Under the pieces are notes generated by a model. The model was not told the origin of the DNA and searched no databases. It worked only from the letters and a program-made list of their open reading frames with translations. Made by a program: the position numbers and the translations under genes. Below, piece after piece: positions 43,086 through 54,676 of a stretch of 64,000 nt of DNA. The stretch lies in assembly GCA_009746045.1 (NCBI GenBank), contig RPFO01001349.1:1-64000 (forward strand). Direction: 5' to 3'. This DNA is from Mesostigma viride (taxonomy: Eukaryota > Streptophyta > Mesostigmatophyceae > Mesostigmatales > Mesostigmataceae). Numbering within the stretch: the first letter of the stretch is position 1; every line of letters begins with the position of its first letter.

Positions 43086-44840
43086 GGGGTCATCCAGCCT
43101 TCAGACCATGAAAATAGACCACCCACAAAAATTGGGCTCATTCTGAGCTCAAATGGTGACATGTGACAGCATACATGTGCAGTTTTTCGTCATTTTCCCC
43201 CTTTTCTTACATGAAACAAATATGAATAGTGGACAAATGAACTCATATCAGGCTGGATTCTTGCAGGCAGCATTTATACCATGAAAATAGACCACCCACA
43301 AAAATTGGGCTCATTCTGAGCTCAAATGGTGACATGTGACAGCATACATGTGCAGTTTTTCGTCATTTTCCCCCTTTTCTGACATGAAACAAATATGAAC
43401 AGTGAACAAATGAACTCATTTCAGGCTGGGTTCTTGCAGGCAGCATCTATACCATGAAAATAGACCACCCACAAAAATTGGGCTCATTCTGAGCTCAAAT
43501 GGTGACATGTGACCGCATACATGTGCAGTTTTTCGTCATTTTCCCCCTTTTCTGACATGAAACAAATATGAATAGTGAACAAATGAACTCATATCAGGCT
43601 GGATTCTTGCAGGCAGCATCTAGACCATGAAAATAGACCACCCACAAAAATTGGGCTCATTCTGAGCTCAAATGGTGACATGTGACAGCATACATGTGCA
43701 GTTTTTCGTCATTTTCCCCCTTTTCTTACATGAAACAAATATGAACAGTGAACAAATGAACTCATATCAGGCTGGGTTCTTGCAGGCAGCATCTAGACCA
43801 TGAAAATAGACCACCCACAAAAATTGGGCTCATTCTGAGCTCAAATGGTGACATTTGACCGCATACATGTGCAGTTTTTCGTCATTTTCCCCCTTTTCTT
43901 ACATGAAACAAATATGAATAGTGAACAAATGAACTCATATCAGGCTGGATTCTTGCAGGCAGCATCTAGACCATGAAAATAGACCACCCACAAAAATTGG
44001 GCTCATTCTGAGCTCAAATGGTGACATGTGACAGCATACATGTGCAGTTTTTCGTCATTTTCCCCCTTTTCTTACATGAAACAAATATGAACAGTGAACA
44101 AATGAACTCATATCAGGCTGGGTTCTTGCAGGCAGCATCTAGACCATGAAAATAGACCACCCACAAAAATTGGGCTCATTCTGAGCTCAAATGGTGACAT
44201 TTGACCGCATACATGTGCAGTTTTTCGTCATTTTCCCCCTTTTCTTACATGCAACAAATATGAATAGTGGACAAATGAACTCATATCAGGCTGGATTCTT
44301 GCAGGCAGCATGTAGACCATGAAAATAGACCACCCACAAAAATTGGGCTCATTCTGAGCTCAAATGGTGACATGTGACAGCATACATGTGCAGTTTTTCG
44401 TCATTTTCCCCCTTTTCTTACATGAAACAAATATGAATAGTGAACAAATGAACTCATATCAGGCTGGATTCTTGCAGGCAGCATTTATACCATGAAAATA
44501 GACCACCCACGAAAATTGGGCTCATTTTGAGCTCAAATGGTGACATGTGACAGCATACATGTGCAGTTTTTCGTCATTTTCCCCCTTTTCTTACATGAAA
44601 CAAATATGAATAGTGAACAAATGAACTCATTTCAGGCTGGATTCTTGCAGGCAGCATCTAGACCATGAAAATAGACCACCCACAAAAATTGGGCTCATTC
44701 TGAGCTCAAATGGTGACATGTGACAGCATACATGTGCAGTTTTTCGTCATTTTCTCGGTTAACTTACATGAAACAAATATGAATAGTGAACAAATGAACT
44801 CATATCAAGTTGGATTCTTGCAGGCAGCATTTAGAAAATG
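43085..44840. repeat. 173-bp satellite, ten units
   Basis: The motif ATGAAAATAGACCACCCAC occurs at 43108, 43281, 43454, 43627, 43800, 43973, 44146, 44319, 44492 and 44665, exactly 173 bases apart each time. An eleventh unit is truncated near 44838. Units differ at a few percent of sites. Each unit carries GACATGTGACAGCATACATG, with two ACATGT palindromes. Units 2-7 alternate between two variants. Confidence 0.98.
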
Positions 44841-45087
44841 CACATTGCCAGCTTTTACGTCATATCCCATTGAAAAAAAATAGATGAGCCATGAGCCATG
44901 AAACCTGTTCACCCAAATATGGTTTTATCCCATTTGATATATGTTCTACCAATTGTAAGGACATGTAATAAACCTATGAACCAAGGTCATAAGACACGGA
45001 ATGTGTTGATCACAAGGCTGCTAGCCGCAAAGCATGCACCGAGAAGGTAGGGCAGCCATGAAAAATTAAAAGCCACATGCGGCAAGG

Positions 45088-46260
45088 CTAGTCATCAGAG
45101 TCTGAATCAGGAATGATGGGAGGCCGGCGCTTGTGGCGCGGGGTGGCCTTGGCTTGCTTCATTGCCGTGGAACGCTGGGCGACCTGCTTGCGAATGCACT
45201 CAGTAATGTCCGCCTTCCCTCGCGCAATGCTCGCAGGTGGAAGATTTGGCAACTGCACACCGGGGCATGCGCAAAGCGCAGCCTGCACCTCATCAAATCC
45301 CACTATTTCATCGTCGCCATCGGAGTATAGCAGATGGGCCATGTCGTGCTCCTTACTAAAGGCCGTCACATGGCCATGATACCGCTTCTCCCCCGAGTTG
45401 GGGCCCGAAAATATCTTGCATACCAGGGTCCCCACCAACCATTCCGGCTCTGGCACGTCCATGACACGCGATTTGAAAAGTCCCACCGCCGTCTTCTCCG
45501 CCATCGCCGGGGTTCCGTACCCATCCCACTGAATCCAGTCGAGCGAGAGCCCAACAACAGCATCCTTCGTGTGCTGCGTCAATGTGCCACTGCTTGTCAA
45601 GCCCACCCGGCGCACCTTGCCCCCCCCGCACGCCACGAAGACAAGACGATTGTGCTTGCCTTCACTGAAAATGTGTGGGTACCTGTCCTTGTGGCGGCGG
45701 GCAGGGGGAAATGGGCCGAGCTCGGGCTGAAGGGCGAAAACCGCGTTGTGTACGAGTGCGAGCCGTAGCACTCAAGTTCAACCACGGCGTCTGGCGATAA
45801 GTCGCCGGTGATGTTGCGGGCCACCACGTACAGCAAAGGAGTGAAAGGCATTAGGGGGCTGCACAGAAGATCGCAGCTGTCCTTTAATAGCCCCGGATGT
45901 TGACACATCATCGGCTTCCCCACGTCCTCGATGCCCTCCCATGCTGCAGCGGATGCTTGCTTTAGCGCGACCGCTGCATCCTCTGCGCGTCGCACAGTGC
46001 TCAGGGCTAGCGGGCCGCCCCGCGTGGACAACGGGGTCAACCAGCGGCACGAAGCAACGAGCACCCTCCAATGCTAGACGCGTTTCCGCATCCAGGTCAG
46101 TGGTGGCACTCGGGCCTGCTCCGCTCTGATTGGGTCGCCGCAGCGCCTGGATTTCCGCTCTACAGTGTAGTTGGCCCAATATTTGCTGCGCCAATGCAAT
46201 GGCGGCCTCCCAGATTACAAACGACGACAGGGCTTTCTCGGGATCTTGGACGGATGCATC
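45088..46260 (-). pseudogene. Degraded frame with a Tudor-like segment
   Basis: The clearest part (minus, 45771 down to 45088) encodes 227 residues. About residues 130-170 hold GTLVCKIFSG, GEKRYHGHVTAF and HLLYSDGDDEIVGFDEV. This is the strand pattern of plant Tudor-like or PTM-type chromatin-reader domains, whose family consensus is roughly 'V..F....Y.G.V..YD...YRVLYDDGD.E'. A basic tail ends in an acidic DSDSDD. Upstream minus frames continue with apparent shifts near 46030 and 45780. Long unrelated tandem arrays flank it on both sides. It may be a transposon passenger or a decayed host gene; I cannot say which. Confidence 0.45.
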
Positions 46261-47480
46261 GGCGTTTACAACACCGACCGCGCTGCAACTCCGACTGCCG
46301 CGATCACGTCGGCATTTGTAGCGTATTTCAATACTGTCGAGGCAGACGATTTTAATCCTATTGTGCGAGCCTCACGGCACCCACCATCTAGATCATCATC
46401 GTCATCACTGATATCGAGATGGTCGACCTGCAAGTCATCACCGTCTACTACGCCCTTGTATGCCTCGTGGGGAATCGACACTGCCTGGGCATAAATTCCG
46501 TCCCCTTGTACGACACGGGCCCATGGTCAGGTCGGGACGTAAGAGGCTCAGCAACACCAAAACGCCGACGAACGTTCGCCAGCAAGCTGCCTCATCCCCT
46601 GCGGCTAAAACAGGGGGCCCAGGGGTCAAGGGTCGACTTCTTCAATGTCCAACGACATCCAATTCCAGCGCCCCCCACCATATTCGTCACGGCACTACAT
46701 TTCGCCACCGCGGAAACCCAATTTATGCGAGAATGTGGTTCCGTCAATACGGCGGGGGTTACAAATTCAATTTCGAAGTTCGGCACCGTCGGATACCAGT
46801 AAAGCAACACTTGTTATCTAGAATCGCGCCATTTGGCATCAATTGGCCAGTTCTGAAAATTCGATGAAATCTCTAGTCCTTGGTCGAATATTTCCCTCCG
46901 ATTCCGATGACGAAATTTGAGTACGAATTTCTTAGTACAGTCCACCGTTTTGTTCGGTTCAGTATATTCCCACGCCGCTTGCTGACCTGACGGAGGCCGA
47001 ATTCGTACTGAACACTAGCGAAAGTGCGCTCGATACTAAAAATTGCTACTTCCGAGATGTCTGACGGAATTCCTGCTAGGTCCATGCTTTGGTACTGGAC
47101 GGATGCTGAAATTCACTGTGGCTCTGTCCGAACGAGGAAAATTGTCAGAAATCTACTCTCGATACGAACGCAACGAAATTTCCTAGTATCTGACGCTCGG
47201 AGATCTGCCACCGTTTTCCCCTACTAGACCGAACCACATTCCCCGCTAAAAAAGGTGTCCTAGGCGGCGAAATGTAGTGGCGCCTCAAATAGTCTGAACC
47301 TTCACGACCGCCCATGGCAGCTCTCGCGAGCGATTATTCTAGCTCCGCAAAATTATTGCAATCAGCCAATTTGATCGAATTCACCATCGTCTCGCTCGGG
47401 GTTGGCACGCCTCTCCCAATGATGCCTCTCCTGCCTCTTTTGTGGCTCGATCTTCCACCGACTCAGCGCGGCGTATGAAA
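46261..47480. other. Region of short frames, no recognised gene
   Basis: A plus frame at 46460-46867 (135 residues, basic end GGGYKFNFEVRHRRIPVKQH) and a minus frame at 46266-46481 with an acidic run (ISDDDDDLDGG) face each other. Neither is recognised. Confidence 0.4.
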
Positions 47481-47489
47481 GTTCCATTC

Positions 47490-48440
47490 ATGCAGAATTC
47501 ATTCACCGACCCCCAACACTGACCGTACAGCCAGAACATACGAAAAGGTCTTGCATTCTCAATGAAAATGGGCTGTAACGGCATTCCATTGAGAATTCCA
47601 TTCAGAACTCATTCACCGACCCCCAACACTGACCGTACAGCCTGAATTGGGCTGAACATGCGAAAAGGACTTGCATTCTCAATGAAAATGGGCTGTTGCG
47701 GCATTCCATTGAGAATTCCATTGAGAACTCATTCACCGACCCCCAACACTGACCGTACAGCCTGAACTGGGCTGAACATGCGAAAAGGACTTGCATTCTC
47801 AATGAAAATGGGCTGTTGCGGCATTCCATTGAGAATTCCATTGAGAACTCATTCACCGACCCCCAACACTGACCGTACAGCCTGAACTGGGCTGAACATG
47901 CAAAAAGGTCTTGCATTCTCAATGAAAATGGGCTGTTGCGGCATTCCATTGAGAATTCCATTGAGAACTCATTCAACGACCCCCAACACTGACCGTACAG
48001 CCTGAACTGGGCTGAACATGCAAAAAGGTCTTGCATTCTCAATGAAAATGGGCTGTAACGGCATTCCATTGAGAATTCCATTCAGAACTCATTCACCGAC
48101 CCCCAACACTGACCGTACAGCCTGAATTGGGCTGAACATGCGAAAAGGACTTGCATTCTCAATGAAAATGGGCTGTTGCGGCATTCCATTGAGAATTCCA
48201 TTGAGAACTCATTCACCGACCCCCAACACTGACCGTACAGCCTGAATTGGGCTGAACATGCGAAAAGGACTTGCATTCTCAATGAAAATGGGCTGTTGCG
48301 GCATTCCATTGAGAATTCCATTGAGAACTCATTCAACGACCCCCAACACTGACCGTACAGCCTGAACTGGGCTGAACATGCAAAAAGGTCTTGCATTCTC
48401 AATGAAAATGGGCTGTTGCGGCATTCCATTGAGAATTCCT
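47490..48440. repeat. 120-bp tandem repeat, eight units, open on the minus strand
   Basis: CCCCAACACTGACCGTACAG recurs at 47511, 47621, 47741, 47861, 47981, 48101, 48221 and 48341. The first unit is ten bases short; the rest are 120 apart. On the minus strand the array encodes a 40-residue repeat (MECRNSPFSLRMQDLFACSA then QFRLYGQCWGSVNEFSMEFS) without internal stops except a TCA-to-TGA change in the units at 47603 and 48083. Those two units also share GGGCTGTAACGG, 480 bases apart, implying a four-unit higher-order repeat. Whether it is translated is unknown. Confidence 0.95.
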
Positions 48441-48624
48441 GTTGTGTATTTTTTGCAATTACCAGGGTCAATTACCAAGGTCTCTAGCATTTACCAATTT
48501 TTTCGTAACTAACCCGGAACGCATTGAGTAACTTTTGTAGTATCTCTACTAGCGCACTACTATAGACAGAACAGCAAGCCGGCCCGCCAGCCGCGCCAGG
48601 CCTGCATGTCGCAGGTGCGCCGTC

Positions 48625-48685
48625 ACTCGTAATTGCACGGGCGCTTGTAATTGCACGGGCGCTTGTAATTGCACGGGCCACTTCA
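48625..48685. repeat. 18-bp tandem repeat, three units
   Basis: Three copies of GTAATTGCACGGGCGCTT-type units between the 120-bp array and the plus-strand frame at 48788. Confidence 0.9.
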
Positions 48686-48787
48686 GCGCGCTGGAATACC
48701 CCCGGCTGGCGACCTCGCGGGCACGGCCTGACGGCCGTTGAACTTAAAAGTGGTGTAGGGGCGCGTGGTCTGTCATCACGGCTGGAA

Positions 48788-49198
48788 ATGGATGGCTTTC
48801 CGCTGGGGCCAGGGTTTTGGAAAAAAACGAACTTCAAGGGGTCACACATCTATGAACAAAAAAACAAAAAACGCACGAAGGTTGTGTGTTATAAAATACA
48901 GTTCAAGATAGCAGGCAGGAGCGTTTATGCATTGGATGAAAATGGAACCCCCCTGAAATACGACAGCATGCAAAGCGCGTTCATCGCGTATTGCGAAATG
49001 TATCGGGATGGCACTCTGCACCCGGGGTACCATTTGGCGGCAAACGATCTCTACGTTCAGGCGTATCTCGCGTACAACCCGCTCCCAGCAGGTTCGGGTA
49101 ATACCGCTTTCAATAACCTGTGTTATGCAATATTGCAAGATTTTCCTTTTAAAAGCATACGTCCTGTAATTTTAGCTTTCTTACTTCTCCTTTGCTAG
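48788..49198 (+). CDS. Unrecognised 136-residue reading frame
   Basis: Starts MDGFPLGPGFWKK and contains a basic stretch (EQKNKKRTKVVCYKIQFKIA), then AGRSVYALDENGTPLKYDSM, AFIAYCEMYRDGTLHPGYHL and a hydrophobic end (PVILAFLLLLC). The amino-acid mix is that of a folded protein rather than of repeat translation. I recognise no family. A Gln/Pro-rich frame follows at 49254-49541. It may be an exon of a longer gene or part of an uncharacterised element. Confidence 0.4.
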   Translation: MDGFPLGPGFWKKTNFKGSHIYEQKNKKRTKVVCYKIQFKIAGRSVYALDENGTPLKYDSMQSAFIAYCEMYRDGTLHPGYHLAANDLYVQAYLAYNPLPAGSGNTAFNNLCYAILQDFPFKSIRPVILAFLLLLC

Positions 49199-49253
49199 TT
49201 TAGCCATCGACCTAGAATTCCTCAGTTTTCTGTTTTCGATTTTCTCGTGGTAC

Positions 49254-49541
49254 TTGGCCTTGTTGTTCATCCTCCCAGCTTTGCTGGCCACGGAGATTGG
49301 AGGCGAGGACCAGCAGCAACCGTCCTGGTCACCACCACCACAGCAGCATGCGCAGCCTCAGTCGCCGCCGCAGCAACATCAGCGGCAGCAGTCGCAGCTT
49401 GACCCACAGGCATGGCCTCAGCACCAGCCACCCGTAATGCCGTCGCCGTCGGCATCGCTTCCACCAGCACCGCGACAAGAACAGCAGCGTCAGCACCAGG
49501 AAGAGCAGCAGCCGCGATCTCCGCTGAGTGAGTTGTTATAA
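49254..49541 (+). CDS. Gln/Pro-rich 95-residue frame, unrecognised
   Basis: After a short hydrophobic start (MALLFILPALLATEIGGEDQ) the frame is almost entirely Gln, Pro, Ser and His from CAG/CAA/CCG codons. It could be a low-complexity exon downstream of the 48788 frame. There is no diagnostic motif. Confidence 0.3.
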   Translation: MALLFILPALLATEIGGEDQQQPSWSPPPQQHAQPQSPPQQHQRQQSQLDPQAWPQHQPPVMPSPSASLPPAPRQEQQRQHQEEQQPRSPLSELL

Positions 49542-51510
49542 TAAGCAACTTACTTTACGATCATCTTGCAGTCCATCAATATTTCATGTCGTATTTCGAA
49601 AGCGACAAGTTATTCTTTCATATCTAGAAGAGTATTCTATGACCTTTGTTACACTGTGCTCGCCTTGATGCTTTGCCGGCAGTTAGTTCGGCGAAAAAGT
49701 GTAATGAAAATTTTCCTTGCTTTCATAGGGCTATGTGATTAATGTAAGCAAGCCTTGGACTTTGTTGGGCGTGTCTTTGTGAATGATTGTAGAAGGCATT
49801 ATGTGCTGATAGTGGTTGAGCGCTCACCCACTTGCACTGTTTTACTCTGTTATTTGTTGTCAACCATGCTTGCCATGATAAAAATCAAACTAGCAGATGA
49901 CGTGTCGAACCTGCTCAGCAATCTTCAACTCGACGATGAACAACAAGGTGAAGAACATGCAGTGTTTGTTGAGCTTTGTGCCATGGGTGCAATGTTGTCC
50001 TTGGTGCATTACATGCACTTTGGTATTTCTCATAGGCTGTTTTGAATGTTCTTCCCTTTCTTTTCCCTTTCGCTTGAGGATTCAAGGCTTTGCCACAAGA
50101 AATGATTTGGATGCAGAACTTTCAAGCAGTTATTAGGATAAAGTCTCTGTTATGGATTTAGGGCACGTGTTGTTTATTCCCTATTAGTTACCGCTCATCA
50201 ATGTCACTGTTGAAACGATGTTAGTTCTACTCCTCGTTGATGGAGTCCTTAAACACGTTGAAGATATGGTAAGCTTCAATCAGCTTCATGCTTCTCTCAT
50301 GTTCTTGCAAGAGAGACTGATGGATTATTCCAAATCAACGGCTTGGGTCATGCTGCTGATAAGATGCCGATTTATGTTGATGATGTCTGCGGCCCAAGCA
50401 GTTGCACCAAAGACTTCAAGGCCGCGTGGACGTCAGCGTGGGACTGGGAGGCATGGGTCACATCAAAGGCCTGGGCCAGGTTAGTCATTCCTGTAGCATA
50501 CGTTTTAGGCCCTGTGTGGTGGAGCTATGGAGACATATGAATGATATTTTCCTGTTATCATCTACAGCAGCTTAGTCGGTTAGTGTTAAGGGTGCCAAGG
50601 GCACAGTAATCAAGATGTTTGGCAACAACGGCTTTTGGCATGACACCATACGACACCAAACCAAGATTTGGTGCCATTCCCACAGGTGCATGGAAACTGG
50701 GCAAATCAGCTTTTACTCTTACTCACTACGCCTAATGATGTGGCCTTTAAAAGAAACTCTCTAAAAGTGGATGCGGTAGGGCAAGAATTGTAGGGGAAAC
50801 TCTTGTCATCATGGAGTCACACCAAGCAATATGCATATTGAATAATAATGTATCTGTGCTGGTGATGTGATTGTGTCAACCGCTATGTTTTCAGAATGGG
50901 ATGTCTACAATCCTGTTCTGCCCAGGTTGCACTCAAGGAGGGGACGGCCCATCAAGATTCGCAATTTTAATGATTGAGTCAAACCAGCCAGCGTTGTTTT
51001 GGTGAAGCATTCAAAAGCTTCATGGTTCCGACTCCCTGGACTTTTCTTTGCTACGAGAAACGGTTTCATGTCATGGTTGATTAAGTAGTGCGGCAATTCT
51101 CAATGGTGCTGACATGGAGAACTTGGAGATGGAGATGTAATCTATCTAACCTTTCCGGGGCCGTGTCATGATCCGTACTAGTGTGAGCCGCTGGCTCCGC
51201 CCAGCCCATTAAACATCAGTTATGGGCTACGTGGCCTGCCTTGGCGTCGACTGCCGGCCGGCCCCAACAGGCGCCTGCTGCGGCATATATGTCGGGGGGG
51301 AGGGCATGAAACCTTCAACATCTTTTTGTTAGGGGGGAGGGGGTGGGGTGGGTATCTCACTACCATCAGTCATATTAAATCTTAATGCACTCTTCCATGG
51401 ATTTCATTTTTCTTAACGCAAAGAGTGGTGAAGCAATATTGTAAAGCTTAACTCTTGGCCGGCCAATACACGATAATGAAATGAGACAACTTATTGAATT
51501 AGTTATTTAA
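49542..51510. other. Spacer with short frames, no recognised gene
   Basis: Short plus frames at 49755-50045 (LADDVSNLLSNLQLDDEQQG) and 50343-50540 (KMPIYVDDVCGPSSCTKDFK) look protein-like and might be exons of the same unknown unit as 48788. The remainder is AT-richer with no similarity. Confidence 0.4.
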
Positions 51511-51514
51511 GAAC

Positions 51515-51640
51515 ATAACTCCGTTGGGAGTACAGTAAAACATGGCCTTGAGGAGGGGCCTATGGTTTTTAATACATTGTGGGCTACAACCTACAGGTGG
51601 GGGTTGTAAACAGCCACCTACTCTGGGTGCACCTGCACCT
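51515..51640 (+). repeat. Dispersed repeat family 3
   Basis: AACATAACTCCGTTGGGAGT starts it; GGGGCCTATGG, TACATTGTGGGCTACAACCT and the closing CTCTGGGTGCACCTGCACC match the copies at 38885 and 41755. Confidence 0.85.
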
Positions 51641-51989
51641 GCATGTATTCCAGCAGCTAAGGTGCGGACATGGGGTGGAAGTGATTGTGGCTAGGCAATA
51701 GCTAGGGCATGGCATCTCAAGTCAGCCGACTCTCTGCATGGTCCAAAGCATGACTAAATACTACGGAATGGTAATGCATCAGCTGGTGTGGACCCCATCA
51801 TAGGCATACATGAAGTGAGACACATGAAGTGAGACATGTATGCCTGGACGCATGGCGATCCAAGTACGTCGTGGAAGGACTAGGGTAGGAGTCTAGGGTT
51901 TAGACGCGAAGGCCGCGGGAGCCGCGTGGCTATCTCTAGGAAGACCTGCATGGAGGGAGACAGAGGGTAACAAGAAAGGTTGATAGGGA

Positions 51990-52032
51990 AAACACACACA
52001 CATACACACACATACACACACACACACACCAA
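51990..52032. repeat. CA dinucleotide microsatellite
   Basis: ACACAC units interrupted by CAT, followed by a poly-A stretch at 52035-52045. Confidence 0.9.
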
Positions 52033-52263
52033 CAAAAAAAAAAACTAAGAAGGAAAAGTGGGAGCGCATACACACATACACGAAGGGGCTAAAAGAAACA
52101 GTAAGGAGGATGCATTACAGCGGAGCCTGTGGGGGCTCCGCGTGTGACCAAGTATGGCATTCATAGCGATTCGGGCCGCGGTGCCCACACCCCTGTAACT
52201 AGGACCTAGATAGCTTATACCATCCATTCCATCCCATGTTCCCCTCCCACTGAGGACTTATGC

Positions 52264-52375
52264 TCACGTGACGCAGTCACGTGTCTATTAATTAATTAAT
52301 TAATTAATTAATTACAAAGGGGAAAAGAAAAAAAGAAAAAGAAAGAAAGAAAGAAAGAAAGAAGAAAAGAAAATG
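52264..52375. repeat. Palindromic end module and AT/GA microsatellites
   Basis: CACGTGACGCAGTCACGTG at 52265-52283 matches the module at 5030 and 29228. TTAATTAATTAA units follow (52288-52313), then AAAG units (52320-52370). Confidence 0.9.
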
Positions 52376-52508
52376 TAAATAGTAATAAGATGAACAATAA
52401 TAAATAAAGACGGTAATATTAATAACAAAAACAAAAAGGGAATAAAGAAATTGGTCGTTGGTCATTGCTGGGATATGTACAAGGCCACGTTGGCTTTAAG
52501 CCTTACTA

Positions 52509-52960
52509 TTATACACTACGCGCCTTAATTGAGCTAAGTCCCCTTGGCTGGGGTTGTTGAGGGTGTTGAGGCAGCAGGGGCCGCCTGCAAGGGCTTGTGG
52601 TCAACGTAGATGACCGCCCTCCAGTATACCGGCCTCTTCCCTGCTGTCTGCCGGAGCTGGAGCTAGGTCCGCCATATAGGTCCCGTCGCCGTTGTTGCTG
52701 CGCCAAGGTCAAGTCATCGCCCAGCATGTGGGGTGGGGAGTCGTCGCCCAGCATGTGGGGGAGTCCTCACGAGCTGCTTGTGACGTTTGAGTAACAAAGC
52801 TTGTCCGCCATGTGCTCAAAGATAAGCAGCAACGGAGGCGGTCCCGCCTTACCCCGCGAGCGGGGAAGGCGGAGGGCGTCCAGCTTGAGCTCACCAATGA
52901 GGGCCATGGGGGCAAGGATATAGTCCGTAAACGCCAGTGCTTGCAAGCTTCTCGTCCGGA
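52509..52960 (-). pseudogene. L1-type ORF1 C-terminal fragment
   Basis: The minus strand reads ALIGELKLDALRLP, then KAGPPPLLLIFEHMADKL and GDDLTLAQQQRRRDL. These parallel AILQGAYRLP, KAGPPPVVLTF and DDDLTPAQQQQRRDQW in the 5.4-kb pseudogene. A small duplication (GDDSPPHMLGDD) and frame breaks are present. It abuts the copia element that reads in the opposite direction. Confidence 0.68.
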
Positions 52961-53039
52961 GTTCTCACCTTAATACCACCCACACCACGCAGACCGACAC
53001 TGACCGCAAGCTGTGCGCATCGCGGAGCTGCTGCACTGA

Positions 53040-53347
53040 AGGAGCTGGATTCAGTCGAAGACAACCCAGCCAAGCGGGCTCATGCGGCCGAGGCAGTAGA
53101 GCAGCTGCTCAGGGCGGCCAAGCGGGTGCGACAGGGCAAGTGGTCGGAGGGGTGTGGCCCCTCGTCCTCACGCCCGAGGTCACTACCTGACGATGATGGT
53201 GACGAGGGTCGGGGAGGTGATGAACACAGAGGGGGGAAGGTCCTTCGGGCACCGGGGGCATGGCGGGAGCTAGCCAGCCACGCTGGAGCACAACACCAGC
53301 GACAACCATCCCAGCAGCATGTTCAGCAGCAGCAACAGTAGCAGCAG

Positions 53348-53378
<31 letters not shown>

Positions 53379-54463
53379 TGCAGCAACAGCAACAGCAACC
53401 GCAGCAGCAGCAGCAGCAGCAACAACCCCAACCTCAAGCGGCAGTCGCTGTCCCACAGCGACCAAGGTTTGATGCATCACGTAGGGAGGATAGGATTACC
53501 TTCCCAGGTCTAGCTGAGGGGTTCACGCAGGAGGATGCACTTGAGTTCCTTTTCAAAATAGAACATCCTGGTCCCATGACAAGATTCGTGATTGGTTTCC
53601 TGCTTTTCGTGTGTCCAACACGGTACACCAATCTGCACCTAGCAAATGGTACAGATGTATGAGAGGAAAGCCAGCCACACCAGGGGCACAGGAGGTGCAG
53701 GTCTTCACAGACTTCATAGCAGACCTGACAGGGTCGTTGACTAAGGGGGAGCACCTGCAGGCTATCAAGGGGTTCAACTGGCTGTCCTCGTATAAGGTCA
53801 ATAAGTCTGACTACATGCGTGACTGTCAACATTGAGCAGTACGTCCTATACATTGACAGGGACAAGGAGCTTAAGAAGTTAAACTCCAAGTAACTCGTTC
53901 ATACATGGCTCACCAAAGCTGAACTGGACAAGAACACCAATGCAGTCCTGCTGGCAGGTCTCAAAAGATAAGTGGGATGACTTTAGGGGGGCAATGTTGT
54001 TTATCCAGCAAAGCCTAGAACCCTTCTCCACTGTCAAAGAAGACAAGGTCAACAAGGTGCAAGGAGGGGGGGGAAGTCAGGAAGGTGCAGGAGGTCCCAG
54101 CAGGAAGAAGCTAATCCAGGAAGTGGTGGCTCAGGTGAAGGCAGTCTTCAAAGAGGTAAACAGAAGGGGGGGGTCATCCAATTAGCAGAAGGGTAAGTGA
54201 GAGAAGGGCATGGGAACCCAGGCAACAAGGCAGGGTCTTCCCAGGGGACTAGCCAGAAAGGTAAGCCCCATGATTCCTCTGCGTATTGCACCAGATGCTC
54301 GTGCAAGGGTCACGTAAGGGATGATTGCTGGAAGGGCAAACCTGAACATGGCTCTGATGTTCAGGTGTGCCCAGGATGCTGGGAGCCACGACACCCGTTA
54401 CCTGCAGGTGGACGCTGCAACAAGCCCAGCCGGGAAGGGAGCCTCAGCGGGGCGCCCCTCTAA
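53040..54463 (+). pseudogene. copia gag with zinc knuckle
   Basis: Helical N-terminal sequence and the poly-Gln tract precede a gag-like core (ITFPGLAEGFTQEDALEFLF, then EVQVFTDFIADLTGSLTKGE). A CCHC zinc knuckle, CTRCSCKGHVRDDC, lies near 54286-54327. At least four frame breaks (near 53340, 53560, 53830 and 53920) separate the pieces. Confidence 0.75.
53318..53450 (+). repeat. CAG/CAA poly-glutamine tract
   Basis: CAG and CAA codons encode Gln runs, interrupted by one TAG at 53339, just before the conserved gag segment FDASRREDRITFPGLAEGFT. Confidence 0.93.
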
Positions 54464-54676
54464 GCAAGCCAGCACTCTGGAGGATTGTAAGTCTCCTGTC
54501 CCCTGGTTTATCAATGGCCGTGTACCTTCAATCTGCTTAGTGTTGCCTGAAAGTGAGGAAGTAGACCGGGAGCTGGCTTATGATATGACATTGGCTCAGG
54601 TGGCCCAGGACCCTACTATAGCCTCCTTAGATGCTGCAGCCGGCAGATAAGGTTATTTCCTATGCCAAGTTAGTTC

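Noticed and set aside
43085-48440. CRISPR-like regular arrays
   Set aside because: Units of 173 and 120 bases are repeated in full with no unique spacers, and the genome is eukaryotic; these are satellites.
53109-53513. Ala/Val-rich and Ser/Asn-rich frames
   Set aside because: Off-frame readings of the CAG tract in the copia gag region.
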